Shown here piece after piece: positions 1-12,953 of a stretch of DNA of 64,000 nucleotides. Position 1 is the stretch's first letter. The number at the start of each line of letters is the position of its first letter. The stretch is from Podocnemis expansa. Its lineage: Eukaryota > Chordata > Testudines > Podocnemididae. The stretch spans positions 6,767,156-6,831,155 of the forward strand of contig ML681997.1 of assembly GCA_007922195.1 (NCBI GenBank), read 5' to 3'. The translations under genes were made by a program, and so were the position numbers. A model generated the notes under the pieces. It worked only from the letters and a program-made list of their open reading frames with translations. It was not told where the DNA came from and did no database searches.

Positions 1-732
1 GATTGGGAGGTGTGCACTGTGTTATGGTGTATACACTGTGATGGACTTGAGGATGTGCTTCTGATTGGACTTACTGTGAACTCAAGAGTCACATTAAGGT
101 GAGGTGCCACTCACAGGGCTGCCTTGAGGCCATGGGGGGCACCGTGGAGGAGGCCCCTCATTTGCATTTGGATAACACACACATCTCAATAATTCAGTTC
201 TGAGTCACTGATAGGAATAGAGAGTCTTAATAGTGGGCAGGAGCCTGCTGCTGTTATATACAGTAAGTCTGTGACAAAATTCCTGTGGACTACAATGTAG
301 CTCTATGTGAATGTCTCAATGGCACTTAATTTTACTGCAGTGGTGGGTATTGCAGCCAGAACTAAGTCAAATATGACTTGAGGTGCTGTGTACTGAAAGT
401 GAAATTTATAAGCTCTCTTAAAAGGCCTGGAACAGATCTCCAGGACTGGAACGGCCCCAAGCTATCTAGTTTGATAGCTATGAAAGCTAACTCTTGCAGA
501 AGAATTGTGTCAAGTATCTATATAGATGTGCTGAAGCGGGCCAAAATAGGAAAGAATCTTATAAATCCTCAGTGCTGAAAAGCAGCAAAAACTTAGCAGT
601 GATGGGAATATTCACTGTGTCTATGGAGAGTTACCAATACTTAAACCCCGTCAGGACATCATCTGAAAGATGACCTGCCTAGATATCAGGTGGAGTGGAA
701 AGGAATTCTCGGTGTGGTGAGCATGTAGTCTT
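1..732. other. Non-coding sequence, nothing recognised
   Basis: I see no gene, RNA or clear repeat boundary here. The only open frame of note is a 66-codon stretch near 378-578 with no recognisable domain and no splice context. Base composition is ordinary for the window. Confidence 0.5.
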
Positions 733-803
733 GGAAGTGCCATAGGACACCTTGTTTGTTTTACTAAACTAGACTAACACAGCTGCTCCTTTGGAGCTTG
801 TAA
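733..803 (+). mobile_element. Penelope-like pseudo-LTR 3' end fragment
   Basis: The stretch contains 'aagtgccataggacacc', a T-rich linker, and 'actagactaacac' followed by 'agctgctcctttgg'. This is the terminal ~70 bp shared with the longer Penelope-like copies at 13960-14103 and 18964-19345. The sense strand is taken from the endonuclease-bearing copy at 16623-17307. Nothing upstream matches the rest of the element, so this is a short terminal remnant. Confidence 0.6.
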
Positions 804-1396
804 CGATATTGTGGACTCTATTGTGAGACCTTTCGTTTGGGATGTTTGCAAATGCAAACCGAAAAGAGCTAGTGGAACAGAACCAGATGTGGAGTGCTAA
901 ATAAGCAAAGTAAAACAGGCTTAAATGAAAGAGAACTTGCTGATGGAGTTGCTCTTTTCCCACAAGGATCCAGGGGTTTCTCTCTTTGGAAAGGTCTTAG
1001 CTCTCTAGAAGTCCTTGACATTATTGTATCTTAAATAGACAGTGCTCCAGGTTTCTTACAAGTTGGTGACTGCAGGATTGGATGGTTACAGGAGTTTGGC
1101 TCACAGTAAATCCTGGCAGGTGACTCAGGTTCCCTTCAGTGGAAAACAGTCTACTTGGTATTTCTAGGCTAGAGGTCCATAACCTAAATCCACTTCAGCA
1201 TATGTTTTTCCCACATTGCGAGATGGTACACCACAAACTAGAACATATAAAATGATCTGGATGCATTAACTCGTGTTTCCTGATTATGACAGTATAATTC
1301 TATTTTGGGATAAGGTTTAATTTAACATGCCTCACCAGTGTAGCATGGGTACGACTGTGATCTTACTGAAGCCAGTGAAGTTACTATAGTTTACAA

Positions 1397-1596
1397 CAGG
1401 GGTCTCAAATTCAAATCTCCACGAGGGCCATATGAGAACTAATACAATTAAAATCACCACAAGGGCTGCATGAACATTAGCCCAAGGGCCACACCACTGA
1501 AATCTTTTCATGCAATGATATTGCAAATATCAATAATGATAGTGTTGGTGAAGGCCGCAGGAAATAACTTTAGAGGCCTCAAATTTGAGACCCCTG
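1397..1596. mobile_element. hAT-type non-autonomous element (CAGGGGTCTCAAA family)
   Basis: The ends are imperfect terminal inverted repeats, 'caggggtctcaaat' on the left and 'atttgagacccctg' on the right. The flanking 8-mers are gtttacaa (1389-1396) and gtttacac (1597-1604), a 7/8 target-site duplication typical of hAT transposition. It has no coding capacity. A second member of the same family lies at 37632-37819 with a perfect duplication. Confidence 0.85.
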
Positions 1597-1619
1597 GTTT
1601 ACACCAATACAATTTAGGC

Positions 1620-1795
1620 CAGGGGTGCCCAAAATTTTCTTACATAGGGGCCGCAGAGCCTGATTAGTGCAGGCCCACAGGCCACACAATTCCAAAACTG
1701 GTTCTTTTTGCACTATACACAATAAACAGTAATGTATTTTCAATATATTATTACAACAAAAAAGCCATTTGTGGGCTGCACTTTGGGCACCCCTG
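1620..1795. mobile_element. hAT-type non-autonomous element (CAGGGGTGCCCAAA family)
   Basis: The terminal inverted repeats are 'caggggtgcccaaa' and 'tttgggcacccctg', which are perfect complements. The 8-bp flanks atttaggc and atttggcc match at 6 of 8 positions. The element is 176 bp, non-coding, and lies only 24 bp from the preceding hAT element. Confidence 0.8.
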
Positions 1796-1809
1796 ATTTG
1801 GCCAAACTG

Positions 1810-2735
1810 GGCCATGTAGGAGCACATGCTTTTCTAAGTCACAATCAAAGCCTGTAATTTAGCCTTATCCTTTTAGTAAACATTTGTTCACATCATAACA
1901 ATCCCAAATGATGCTGCCCTGCTTGGCAATTGTTGGCATCTATGCTCATTGAAAAAGCATATGTAGAAAAGAAAGGCTGTTGCCAGTCTGACGTGAAATC
2001 CACTGGGTTGGTACACTTTGCAATTCACTCTTCTGCATTGGCCAGAAATAGCTTGTACTTGCTGACCTTCCAGGCGCTCTGCAAACACTCTCTTTGTTTA
2101 GATTTTGTAGTGGTATGCTTTGGATGGCTTTTATGAAGAGGAAAGTGAGACATTTCAACTTTGTTGGCTAGTTAAGCTGTGTTTTAATGTTCTGCAGGCA
2201 AGGCTGCATGTTGGAGTTGTTATCTATATTGTATTAAAAGCTGTCAGGGTATTTAGAACCCAGGATAGATATCCTTAAAACTATAAGCATCTAAAACAGA
2301 TTAAATGAGATGACATGGCATATTAATGCACCAGATTTTGCCACCTGGAGACTTGAAGAGAAAAAGTGAATGGGGCAGTGTTGTTTTAGAGTCAGGTGTA
2401 AGTCTGTCCACACCACCAAAAGAAGGCGTGGTTTGGCATAAATCACCAGGGCTGACAGTCTCTGCTGAGAAGATACCATGCACGGGACCTGCAGGGAAGG
2501 ATGCTGATGCACTGGGATTCTTGCGTGCCACCTGCTGTTCATGTACAAGGCTCTAGTCATTGCTTTTAGTCCTTTACTTTCACAGTCTCTGGAGTCACCT
2601 TCCCATAAAACTAAAAACAAATGTGAGCTGAGGCCATAAAATAAGTAACCCAAGCCCACTCATGAGACTGTATATAAACATTTTAATTAACTTCATGCGT
2701 AGGCTTGGAAACTAGACAGAAAACGTCACCTCAGG
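1810..2735. other. Non-coding sequence, nothing recognised
   Basis: Overlapping open frames of up to 122 codons occur on both strands at 2291-2659. They shadow each other and show no recognisable domain. No repeat boundaries were seen. Confidence 0.45.
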
Positions 2736-2902
2736 CATAGTTTCTCAGCCTGTAATACACATACCCCTGGGGATATGCCAGACACAGGCTGGGGTATGCT
2801 TGGCAGATGCCTGCTTCTCCTGGGCCCAGTTGAATGTTGGGATACTTATTAAAATTTTCAGAACATGGGGGTACTTGCTACTTAAAAGGTTGAGAAACAT
2901 TG
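2736..2902. mobile_element. hAT-type non-autonomous element (old)
   Basis: The left end 'catagtttctcagcct' and right end 'aggttgagaaacattg' are imperfect inverted repeats. They match the vertebrate hAT pattern in which ends resemble CAGTGGTTCTCAACCT. The 8-bp flanks acctcagg and acctaggg match at 6 of 8 positions. It is non-coding. Confidence 0.65.
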
Positions 2903-2910
2903 ACCTAGGG

Positions 2911-4605
2911 CATCTAGCCCTTCTCTAAGTATTCACCCAGGATTATTCCTCACAGTACCTCCTAAGATCCTCATTGGCAGCATTGGGCTTAGACTACGTA
3001 GCACTCATAAACACTACTGCCAACAGTAATCCCAAGGCAATCACTTTTCAGAACTGATACTTGGCAAATATAATACAGAACTTTTACACTGGTGTCCCAG
3101 AGCTCATTCAAGCCATGTCCCAAGTAAGCTGCATTTAAGTTTTTGCTTCACCCAGTTCCTTGTAATATTTGTGTTTTATTTTTCTTAGCTCATGCGAGGC
3201 TATAAATAAGATGCACTAGCAGTGTGAATTACCTTTCATGGTTCAGAATTGTGTGGTTATCTGTCCCAACTGCTAATGGCAATCACCAGAGGGGATTACA
3301 GATTGCAGAGGTCTGTACCCCACCGACAGCCAGGAGATGCCCACCATCCAGAACAGAATTCCCACAGAAGTTGTCATGGCCTGACCCAACATGCCTTACA
3401 ATGAAAAGAGACTCAGTTGTCTTCCATGGTAGTTGGATGAGATCCATAATTCGGAGAGAGTGAATCCTTTAATAAAAATCAGCAGATGTTAGGCCCATGA
3501 AGTCCACAGCTTATGCAAGCAATGTGTCCACATTTCATTGAGTGTGTTTAGCATTTGAGCAATCAAAATGTCTTATTCATTGATCCATTTCCTAATTGTG
3601 TTGGAGGAAAAAATTCCTCACCCCACCCAACCCCCATTTGGAAAACCGTTCTAGCTGTTTGTAAAGCCAGCATCCCCTTATGAGCCACCAACCGTATATA
3701 TGATGCTCTGTGCTTCCTAGCTAAGCTCTGTCTTGGTCCTGTGTCTACCTAAGGGGCCACCTGTGAGGACTGAATTGCAGGATCAGGACTTACATGGCAG
3801 ATCAGTCTATTAGAAAAGAGGGTTTTTTTCCCTCTCAGATTTTTGTTTTTTTTAAAGGAAGAAGTTAAAATATAAAAACAGTTTTGCCATGGTGGAAGTA
3901 GTGGCCCTGGAACTATGTTCACTTGCTATATATGTGCCTAGAAATTTGCATGACTCAGGCAGAGAAACTGTGGAGCAGCTTAGAAAACCCAGGCATTACC
4001 TATTTCTGGAATGGGCTGAATGAAATAATGCAGCTCAGCATCTGAAGAGGAAACTAGAGCAAATGCTTATAATTTTTCCCCCAAAAGATGAAAATATCAA
4101 TAAAGGGAGCAGAAAGGTCAGCCAGTAACACAGAAAAGAAGTTAAGATACCTGATAATTGGGGCCAGATAAATACAGAGTTTGATATACTGTGCCTCCGT
4201 CCTGGCTCCTAAGTACACTAGAGTACATTCAAAAGCTTGTCTGAGATTACAGCCTTTTCCTGGATGTGGCCATGTGGGTACACTGCTTTGGTTACATTGG
4301 TAGTGTCCTATATTTTGTAACCACATTGCAACCAATGCCCATGACTTTCAGTGGCTGGCCACGACATGCGTTTTTCATGTACATCAATAAACTACAATCC
4401 AACAATTCCTTTTGTCCATGCTTTACAGTCTCCTTTGGAACAGTCCATGCTCTATCCCAGAGCAGAGCCACAAGAGACACAAAACCACTTATTTTAGGAT
4501 CTCTTCTCTGACAAAGTGGTGGGAGGTAGCTGGGGAACACGAGGCAAATATTCAAGAGGAAAGCTAGCAAGAATAGTGTAATTTACACATCCCAGTGGTT
4601 AGTCC
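2911..4605. other. Non-coding sequence, nothing recognised
   Basis: This is AT-rich unique-looking sequence with short homopolymer runs near 3828-3852. Short open frames at 3224-3463 and 4054-4570 lie on both strands and carry no recognisable domain. Confidence 0.45.
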
Positions 4606-5105
4606 ATGTTCTAATTGGAGGAAGAGGGTAGGCTACTAGCCTGAAGTATAGGAGATCTGGGATCAGTCAGGTCCCTTTTTGCCAAAGACCCCCATGCTAT
4701 CTTGGGTAAGTCACTTCAGATAATATTTTCAAAAGTCCCTAAGTGACTTAGGAGTCTAGGTTCCATTTCAAAAGTGACTTTGGTACCTAAAGTTCAGATT
4801 TTCAATCATATTTACATGACTAGCCCTTATACCTTTTAGATCTGGGCCTTTGCAGCCTAAATGGACCTACGGAGCCCTATACTGGATTTTATAGGTACCT
4901 AAAGGTGCAGGCAGGCACTGCATGATACTTGCAAGTGCCTGGTCACTTAACTCCCACTAAAGTGCTTTGAAAAACCCTCCAAGTGCCTAACTGCCATTTA
5001 AATTTAGCCCTAAGTCATTTTTAGATGGAACTTTGGCTCTTAAGTCATTTAGGCACTTTTGAAAATTTCACTCTTAGTCTTTCTCTGGCACTGTTCTCCA
5101 GCCAT
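4606..5105 (+). repeat. MIR-like SINE remnant, split by a TIR element
   Basis: The left part contains 'ggagatctgggatcag' and 'cttgggtaagtcacttca', which match the conserved core of mammalian-wide/amniote MIR SINEs. The matching downstream portion ('ctttctctggcactgttctcc') resumes only after the inserted element at 4726-5065. It is old and diverged, and the boundaries are approximate. Confidence 0.55.
4726..5065. mobile_element. Non-autonomous TIR element inside the MIR remnant
   Basis: The left end 'ttttcaaaagtccctaagtg' and right end 'aggcacttttgaaaa' form inverted repeats that continue inward as 'taagtgactta' and 'ttaagtcattta'. No clear target-site duplication was read. The superfamily is therefore unassigned. 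A second partial copy appears to flank 36704-37004. Confidence 0.6.
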
Positions 5106-5109
5106 AGTA

Positions 5110-6040
5110 TGTGAGGCTAAATATGCAGTAAAGATTGAGTCACACAGGTGCTACAGTAGTGGGAGTCTATGTGAATACAGGAGATTGCGAAAGAGGATTT
5201 GCTGTGATTCCTGCATTGAACCTCAACAAACTTGACCATGTGTGAGTGTTTCTTAAACTAACCAACACCATTCCACAATCAATAGGCCTTCTATCAGATA
5301 CTTCTGTAGAGATCCAGCCCTGACCAGATGAAGAGTCCAGTGAGATTCTGATTTATACCTGTTGCAATTCAATTGTAGTCAGGACAGAATCTGGCAGTAA
5401 GTGTAAGTGAAGAGTTCATAGAACAGCAAAGCAGCTAATTGTGGAGAAATCCTGGAAACAGAAAAAAATGTTAATGCGTAATATAGTATTGGTTTGGCAG
5501 AAAGGATCCTAGTCAAATGCCTTCTACCCTTACTGGCTAGTTACATATTAGAGCTACAGCTGCTCAAGTAGTCATTTTCTTGGTTGTCCTCTTACTGTCT
5601 CATGAAGCAGGGACATTGCTAGGTAATAAGGTAGAAGCATCACATGAAAGCTGTGAGGCCACTAGATTTACCCTATTCCATCAGTACAACATCTCTTCAG
5701 GTGTTATGCTATTCCATGTTTTCACTTTCACTAACATTTGGTTGACTTTTCGTACAACATAGTGAACGTCTATCAAGAAAAGCATCAGAATCAGCATTGG
5801 AAGTGCTCATTTGGGGTGATGTATACTGCTTTCTTTTGTTATAGTTCTCTTTCAACATAACAAATGAATTTGTCTGCTAGCTTATTCCAAGAATTATGTT
5901 AACGTCAATTTCTGCCTTAACCAAGAAGTCTCTTGAAATGAAATTGGACATGATATAAGTGATACTGAAACTTTATATAGTCAAAACATTGGGGAACATT
6001 CAGGCCTCGGTCAGGTTCTCATACACAGACTTCTTTGGTT
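5110..6040. other. Non-coding sequence, nothing recognised
   Basis: No coding frame longer than 60 codons and no repeat ends were recognised. Confidence 0.45.
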
Positions 6041-6180
6041 TTCTTTTTTTAAGGTCAGAAAGGACAGTTACGGTAAATATAGTCTAACCTCTTGCATCAC
6101 ACAGGCCACAGAACGTCATCCAGTGATTCCTGCATCAAACCGAACAACTTGCTGTTGAGCTAGAGTGTATCTTTCTGAAG
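6041..6180 (-). mobile_element. CR1 LINE 3' end fragment (minus strand)
   Basis: The segment reads 'aaggtcagaaaggacag', then 'tctaacctcttgcatcacac' and 'aggccacagaacgtcatcc'. This is the reverse complement of the CR1 3'-terminal consensus, in which a gap-free 'gaccatctagtctgacctc'-like block precedes the terminal repeats. Only the 3' end is present, as expected for 5'-truncated LINE copies. Confidence 0.6.
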
Positions 6181-7384
6181 CACCCCATCTTTTGTACATA
6201 TTTGCAGAAAAGTCTGGTTCCTGTCCAGGCTGTGCGATATAAGGGAATAGTTTGCCTTGCTGAACTCTGTGTAGAATCTGAACCTCAAGTTGATTTCAAA
6301 GTGAAATGGAAGAGCAAGCATATAGTTTAGCTTTCCAAGTTTTGTTAGGCCCTTCACTTGGATTTCAAATAACACGAGCATGGGGCATTGCTCCAGCTAG
6401 GTCATCATTCGGCATAGTATTTCTATCTTTAGTGATGATGTGTGGTGACAGTGATTAAATGATGGATGTAAGTAATCTCTTTTAAAGAGACCCATCTGTT
6501 AATAGTGGATGTCAGGTTTTCTAAACAATACTGATTTGAACTTGGTTTGAATTGTGCCCTGACTTAAAGACAATTCCAAAAGCTTTCTAGGACAACGTTG
6601 CTGTAGCCTGTGGCTACTATTATGTCAGATTTTTAATCCATCTTTTCATAAACTGTAAATGAAGAAGTGAGCGTGACATTCATTTGCTGTGTTTTGTCTC
6701 ACGGGGGAGTTGTGAAGGAGCCAAAGGTTAATGTTGCCGTTGGAGCTGTGACTTATATTTCAGTTTCACCAAAATATTGATAGTTGTTACTTGTGCCCAA
6801 CATGGAAGGCATTTCGTTTCATATTTGTGTTGGCAGTTCCTCCATTATTGACACAGGAAGGCTACAGAAAAAGCACATTGAGCTCACACGCCTCAGCTTG
6901 ATAAAAGGCGGTTGGAAAATGTTCTATCAATACACAACAGATCTGAGTCTCCAGGCAATTCGTGTTGATCATCTGTTCCTCATAGAGGAGGGGAAGAGTT
7001 ATTACGAGAGAATAATTAAACCAGCTGAAAAGAGCAAAGTGTTGGCAGGCTGCAGGCCCCTTGCACAGACCACACAACAGCTTGCTGAAGTCAGCAGAAA
7101 AACATGGCAGAGACATGGAGGCAGAGGGGGGTAAATATTACAAAGAAATTCTGCTTCTCTGCATCTGACAACGGGGGATGAATGAAGCAGGACTGTGTCT
7201 GTGAACCCTAAATGCAAAGTACTTTTAGAAATGGTGGTAATGATTAACTTATTTGGCATCTGTCCAATTTGCCTGCTATGGACGTTGTCGCCATGGTGTC
7301 AAAAGTGGCCAAACAGATGGCCCCGTTCGAGGGGCATGTCTCACTACTTAATTGTCATGGGCTCTGTATTGTCTCTCATCTTCC
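6181..7384. other. Non-coding sequence, one isolated 116-codon open frame
   Basis: A plus-strand open frame covers 6784-7134. It has no domain I recognise, overlaps similar-length frames on the minus strand, and begins without splice or promoter context. I treat it as chance. The surrounding 6600-7130 stretch has several AT-rich runs but no repeat ends. Confidence 0.4.
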
Positions 7385-7740
7385 TCTATTCATCTTGTTC
7401 ATAGATTTTTCAGGCCAGAGGGGGCCATTAAATCATCTCATCTGATTTCCTCTGTGTCACAGACCATTAAATTCCTCCCACTTGGTGCTGTATTGAGCTC
7501 GATAATTAGAGTTTGACTAAAGTGTGTTCCAGAATGACACCTGGTCTTGATCTGAAGTCTTCAAGAAATGGAGAATCCATCTCTTCCCTTGGCAGTTTGT
7601 TAACTCACCCTCACTGTTAAAAATGAGGGTCTTGTTTCTCATTTGAGTTTGTCTGGCTTTAGCTTCCAGCCATTCGTTGGTGCTTGCTGTATATTTTTAC
7701 ACTAAATTAAAGAGTCATTTTCTCATTATTAATGTACTTA
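7385..7740 (-). mobile_element. CR1 LINE 3' end (minus strand)
   Basis: It starts with 'catagatttttcaggccaga' and 'gggggccattaaatcatctc', then 'tggagaatccatctcttccc' and 'ttgttaactcaccctcactg'. These are the reverse complement of the CR1 3' region, in which the RT C-terminus precedes a 3' end with ATTCTATGA-type repeats. The copy is strongly diverged and 5' truncated. Confidence 0.7.
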
Positions 7741-10700
7741 GGGCTTAATCCCAGATCTTCAAAGGGCATTAGGTGCCTGACTCCCATTGAATTGAAGGAA
7801 TTACGTACGTAAATGGCTTTGAGGATCTAGACCTCACTAACCACGATCAAGCTACTTCTTAATACATGTAGTTCCTCTTTCTTTAATGTTTCATTTTTCT
7901 TGTTTCATCTTCCCCAAACCTTTGATTTCCTTTCTTATCTCTCCCTTTTGGGTTTCCATGCCTGTCTTATGGGGTCACATTTCTTTTGTCCTCTGGTTTC
8001 CTTTGTTATAATTTTCATCCAGTGTTTTGATTCTGCTGCCACCAAGTCACCTCTGCCCCATGCTGCACTCTTCCAGTCATGAGCACTGCTTGCTGATTGT
8101 TGTTCAAGAGCGAAGAAATTCCAGAGTCATAAAATCCTGGAAAGTAACAAGCATTTTGAACCAGGTCCAGCTTTCAGACAGAGGATTATTGGAGAAGAAC
8201 TACAACCCATAGCAACTTGGGGTGGGGTGGGAGAGAACAGAGCCAGAGTCAAGAGTGAGGAAGTTTGAAAGGGAAAAGGGGTCTCCAGCATTTCACGTTA
8301 CACTCATTCGCCCCTTCGGCTGCACTGCATGAGTGGAGATCTGCAGTTACTCTTCCTGGCCACCAATGGCTGCTCTGGTACTTGTGCTGGCTGCTCGGCA
8401 GCCATTTTGCCTCTCTTCTCACTGCTTCCCTGTCTGAATAGGCATGAGCCACTGGCAAGGGTGGCAGGAGAGGGGGCCCAGGACTTGGTTACACCTTCCC
8501 CCTCAACTGTAACCCTCTCCCCATCCAGCCACACCGTGGAACCATCCCCCCAAGACATCCTTCAGGACCCCCTCTGTTGCTCCATCCATAGCTGCCATTT
8601 TTTTGTGCCGCTTCCTTCCCTACATGAGCCTCTGCTTCAGTCAAACTGCATTGACGTGAAATGCTATATGGAGAATGCATATATGCAAATGAGCACCTTG
8701 ATTATTTTGCATAATGCCACACAGAGTGCCGTACAAAATGTAGCAGCTGCGAGGGGGCATAAATAGGATCCTACTCTGTGCCAGAGTCCTGCACCCCACT
8801 GATATCTTCCTTTCTGCCATGCGGGTGGAGCCTCGACCGAGCTTCCCACAGAGCCTGTTCCTCTCCAGATCAGATACTACAGCCTAGCTTTCCATAAAAT
8901 GGGCAGTGGAGGTCTGCAACTAAACCAGCACACAAGGAATGAATTCCTTCCTCATTATGCGTAATTCCCATCATGAATCTATAGGCAGGCTTGTAAACAG
9001 GTTTAGGGTTACCAATTGATGTGTAAGGGCCCAGCCCAAGACTCAATTAAGTCCTAATGGCCTATGCTCAGTGAGGGAGCTTTATAAAGAAGCTCCCTGG
9101 TAGCTGCAAAAAGATTTATGGAAGTGCTGAGGAACCAGGAAGCAGATGGTAAAAGTCCCAAAAGCAATCTCTGTGTTTAGTGGTTTTGTGTTTCCTGTAA
9201 GTTGGTGCTCTGGGTCTCTTTGATGATAGACCCACCCATGAGGGGTGAGGTAGTGCTGGTGCCCTTTCCACAGTGCACAGCATTTTGTAAGTTCAACTAT
9301 GGCCCTACTGCATAAAATTCAAAGACAAAAGAAAAGCAGAGATGAGGCAGCTTCCAAGGAGTTAATTATTCCTAGAGTCAAGGTGTTGGTATCGCCACAG
9401 GTCTAATGCAGTAGACTTTCCAGAGCATGTTATAATACTTTCACTAGTCCCTTAACCATGTGTAAGGATGCCTCCTGTGACCTGAAAGGGAACCAGAAAT
9501 GTTCTCTGTGATTGAGGAAGGTATGAGGGAAGGGATGTGTTCAGCATTTCCAATTTTCTGTAAAGTGGTAGTAAATTTGGCCCATCCAGTCCTCTAATGG
9601 TGTCTCAGGTTTATCACCAGCCAAGCTCTTGGGAGGTCCCTAGCCCTCCTATTCTCATGTTTCATAGAGTGTTCAGATAGAAAGGCTGGTTTTGCATCCA
9701 GAGGGTTGCATCCTTGCCCCCTAATTCCTCACTACCAGGCCAGCTGCTGTATATTCCCACAGCAAACCACATTTGGTTGGAAAGGACAGTCCTTGTAAAC
9801 CCATTTCAGCCTTAGGCCAACAGTTGGAGCGCTGCAGTGGGATGGCAGCACCAATGCCAACATGGCAGTGTCCACATGAGCACTCATGTCAGTGTAACTT
9901 GTGTTGCTCAGGGGTTGGTTTATTCACTCTCCTGAGCAACATAAATTCTGGTGAGATAAGCTGTAGTAGAGACAGAGCCTTAACGGAGGGGAGGAGGAAC
10001 CTGTGGCAGGCTCCTCCCCGGATCCACTCTGATGTGTTGCTGTGACTCCTCCAGTCTCCACTCCTGAATCAATATTCACCTGGCTTTCCCAGGTGACCAC
10101 TCACTCCAGACTCAGTCCACACCAGCCCCTTGTGTGTGATCAGTCCCAAGCAGTAACCGTGCTCTCTCCAGTCACACAGGGAATGCTCCCCCAATGAGAA
10201 CCCCAGCCCTAGTTACTACCCCGGGAGCCACTGTCCTACAGGGACTGGGACCCACTTCCAATCACCATGATCTCAAGTCTTTCCATTTAACACTGAAATG
10301 GATCGTGCCCAGTGTTCTGCATTCAAACCCTCTAAAGTCCCAACTGCTTTAGATAAAACAAATACTAGTTTACTGATCAGAGTGTGATTTTAAGTGAGAA
10401 TATTACCAAATCAATGCAGAATCATAATATGAGTCTGGAATGACCACAGGGAAATAAAAGCCATAAAAATGCACACTAACCTAATATCTACTTAAAGTGA
10501 CCTCACAGTCCAAGTTTATGTTCAAGATGTTTGACTGTTAGATGGTTTTATAGCTAGTCTCTGCCTGAAGCCAGGCAGGGCCAAGATCTTGCTTGAAGTT
10601 GTTTCAAGAATGAGTTTCTCCAGGCAAAAAGCCTCAACTCCTCAAAGAGTGACTTTTTGTTTTCAAATCCCTTCAACCCCTCCATTTCTGTGCTGTCCTA

Positions 10701-11332
10701 TGATTCTCTTTGTCAGGGTTGTTTCCCCAATCTGGCACTCTGAGTGCAGAAGGTGACAGCTTGCAAAAGGCTTTAAAACCCACTGGCCCTAAAGCCATGT
10801 CTTTAAACTCTCCAGGGCCACCAATTTCCTGGCCTTGGAGTGGTGTTGCTGCCACCACCCAAATGGAAAAACCTCTTGAAAAAGCAGGCAGGTGCACTTG
10901 GGAATTACTTCTTGTGAGGTACCCTCAATTTCTTTTCTTCCTCCCTCAGAAGAGTGACTGAAACCCAGCTGTGATACCAGCTGAAAATGGAAGAGAATCA
11001 CCTTTAGTAGTTGGCTGTGCAGTCTGAGTCACATGCACACAAAACCTCTTATCTTTTAGGTCACAGGACCAGAGCTTATTTTTAAAAGGGCAAATTCTTT
11101 AATTAAAGAAGAACAGCTAAAAAACACAGAGAGTTGCTTCTCTGGGATTTAACTGAGGTAGTTACCAGATAATAGGATGGGGTACGTGTGTTCACCACCG
11201 AGGAATCAAAAAATGAATCAAAACAAAGAAATACCCAGACTGTGTGTAGCTAAACATTCCCTGTTCTACTCATGTATGGTCAGTTACAGACTTAAGCCTA
11301 TCTTAGACTTGGATGTTTCTGGACCCTTCAGG
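7741..11332. other. Mostly non-coding; possible unresolved repeat pieces
   Basis: 8290-8770 carries overlapping open frames of up to 145 codons on both strands in a locally GC-richer patch, without recognisable domains. 9860-9990 contains self-complementary 'gtgtaacttgtg'-type sequence that looks transposon-derived, but I could not set ends. 9990-10950 resembles decayed LTR or internal retroelement sequence, which I could not confirm. Confidence 0.35.
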
Positions 11333-11412
11333 CCTTTCTCCTATGAAAGCTCATGCAATAAATAAGTTTGATGGTCTTTAAGTGCCACCAGACTTCTTGT
11401 TTTTTTTAAAGA
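11333..11412 (+). mobile_element. Penelope-like pseudo-LTR fragment
   Basis: It contains 'tatgaaagctcatgcaataa' followed by 'gtctttaagtgccaccagac' and 'ttcttg'. This is the segment downstream of the ribozyme-like core in the other copies (compare 14001-14063 and 19241-19290). Upstream core and downstream terminus are missing. Confidence 0.6.
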
Positions 11413-12953
11413 AATCTGGTGGTAGACCTAGGGCTGGGATGACTGTTTGTACTGTGTCTAGTAACAAGGGACTCCTGATCCTGACTGGGGCCCTTTTGAA
11501 TGTTATGATATAAGTTAAAATATTTAGTGAGGCAACAGCGAGACAACATCTTATGTGACCATGTATTCTAAGCCAGAGTCATAAGGCACACTCACGTCAA
11601 GTGAGAATGTGCAGATGAAACATGTTTTTACAAAGTTGCACCTGTATTCTCACCCCCATTTTCCATTGGTGAAATGAAGGTGCAGAAAACCTAAAAAATT
11701 AATACTCACATTCACAGACTGAGCCAGGAGAATCCCCCAGCTCTTCAGACTGCCAGGCTTGTTTTCAATTTGCCAGGCTAGAACTAGCTCTAGTACACTG
11801 TACCCAATGGTGTAGCAAACCCATAATTTTTCCTGATTAACTATAGAACCTATTGTCTCCTTTTAGTTGGGACTGCCAAATACTAAAGGCTCCCAGATCA
11901 CTAGGTACAAAACGCTATGGCAAAGGTTTATCATTCAATCTTTAGTTGCTATTGGGATTTGCCTACATTCTCTTCAGCAATCTATGATCCTGGTGGCTGA
12001 AGAGTAATTTCCAGGTGTTGAAACACACACACCGGGGGGGGGGACACACACATTGTTTATTTAAAACAAGTCCTGCAAATGTAAAACCAAAATGAATCAT
12101 GAAAGGAAGTGAGGCCTGTGTCAGCATATGGGACAAACAACCTTGTTTCCATTCATGACTGAAGGACATGCTGAGGCCCTGATTCTTGTTTACAGTTAAG
12201 TCCTCTTAAGATTTTCTGGCCACGTGAAGGAGCCTTGATAGTACAGATATAACTTAGTAAAATAGCCATGGTGTTAATGTGAATCAGGCATTGAGTTTGC
12301 CTCTCTGCTCACTGCCACCAGTGTGAACCAGGAGCATGTTAACACTGGTCTGAGGTATAAGTTAGAGATGAATTGGGCCCATTACCTTTTGCTTTTCTCT
12401 CTCACTGCAGCATAAATCTTATCTCACTCTCCCCCACCCCTGTTTATTTGTGTAGCTCACAGACTCAGTAGCATAACTGCTAATATATCTTTTCTGTTGG
12501 GGAGGAGAGAACAGGAGATGAAGCAGAGGGTAGGCTGTAGCATCCCTAAGGTTATTCAATTATTAAAGGTATAATCCTACAAAGAGAACGGCTATCCATG
12601 TTTCTCCCCAAAGGTTTTTGATAAAAGTGTGAACTGCTTCTTATCTTCATTTTAGTACTGTCTACAGTGAACAGAGAGACTGAGCTTAGACCATAAGAAT
12701 CAGAACTAAACGTTCCCTGGAAAGTCAGCAAACGCGCTACACTAATGCCAAGCTCTTGTTGGTTTGCAGTTGAGTCCCCAGGTTTCTAAAGCTGCTGTGA
12801 ACTGTTAATTATATGACATCTCACATTCCCAGTTCAAACAGATAGCACTGTGTGATGTTGAGGTTTAAGCTGTAACGCCACACACACAAAAGGAGGCTGA
12901 TTACTGAAATGGGCAGTGATACCAAGGTTTTATAAAGTTACACATGGAAATAC
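11413..12953. other. Non-coding; short CA/G-run at 12024-12053
   Basis: A simple stretch of alternating AC is interrupted by a run of ten G residues at 12034-12043 and then AC again. Otherwise no gene or repeat boundary was recognised. Confidence 0.5.

Noticed and set aside
6784..7134. 116-aa plus-strand ORF
   Set aside because: No domain, no splice context, overlaps similar antisense ORFs; expected by chance in 64 kb.
12024..12053. AC repeat with ten-G run considered as a CRISPR-like or telomeric feature
   Set aside because: Too short and irregular; a simple-sequence tract.
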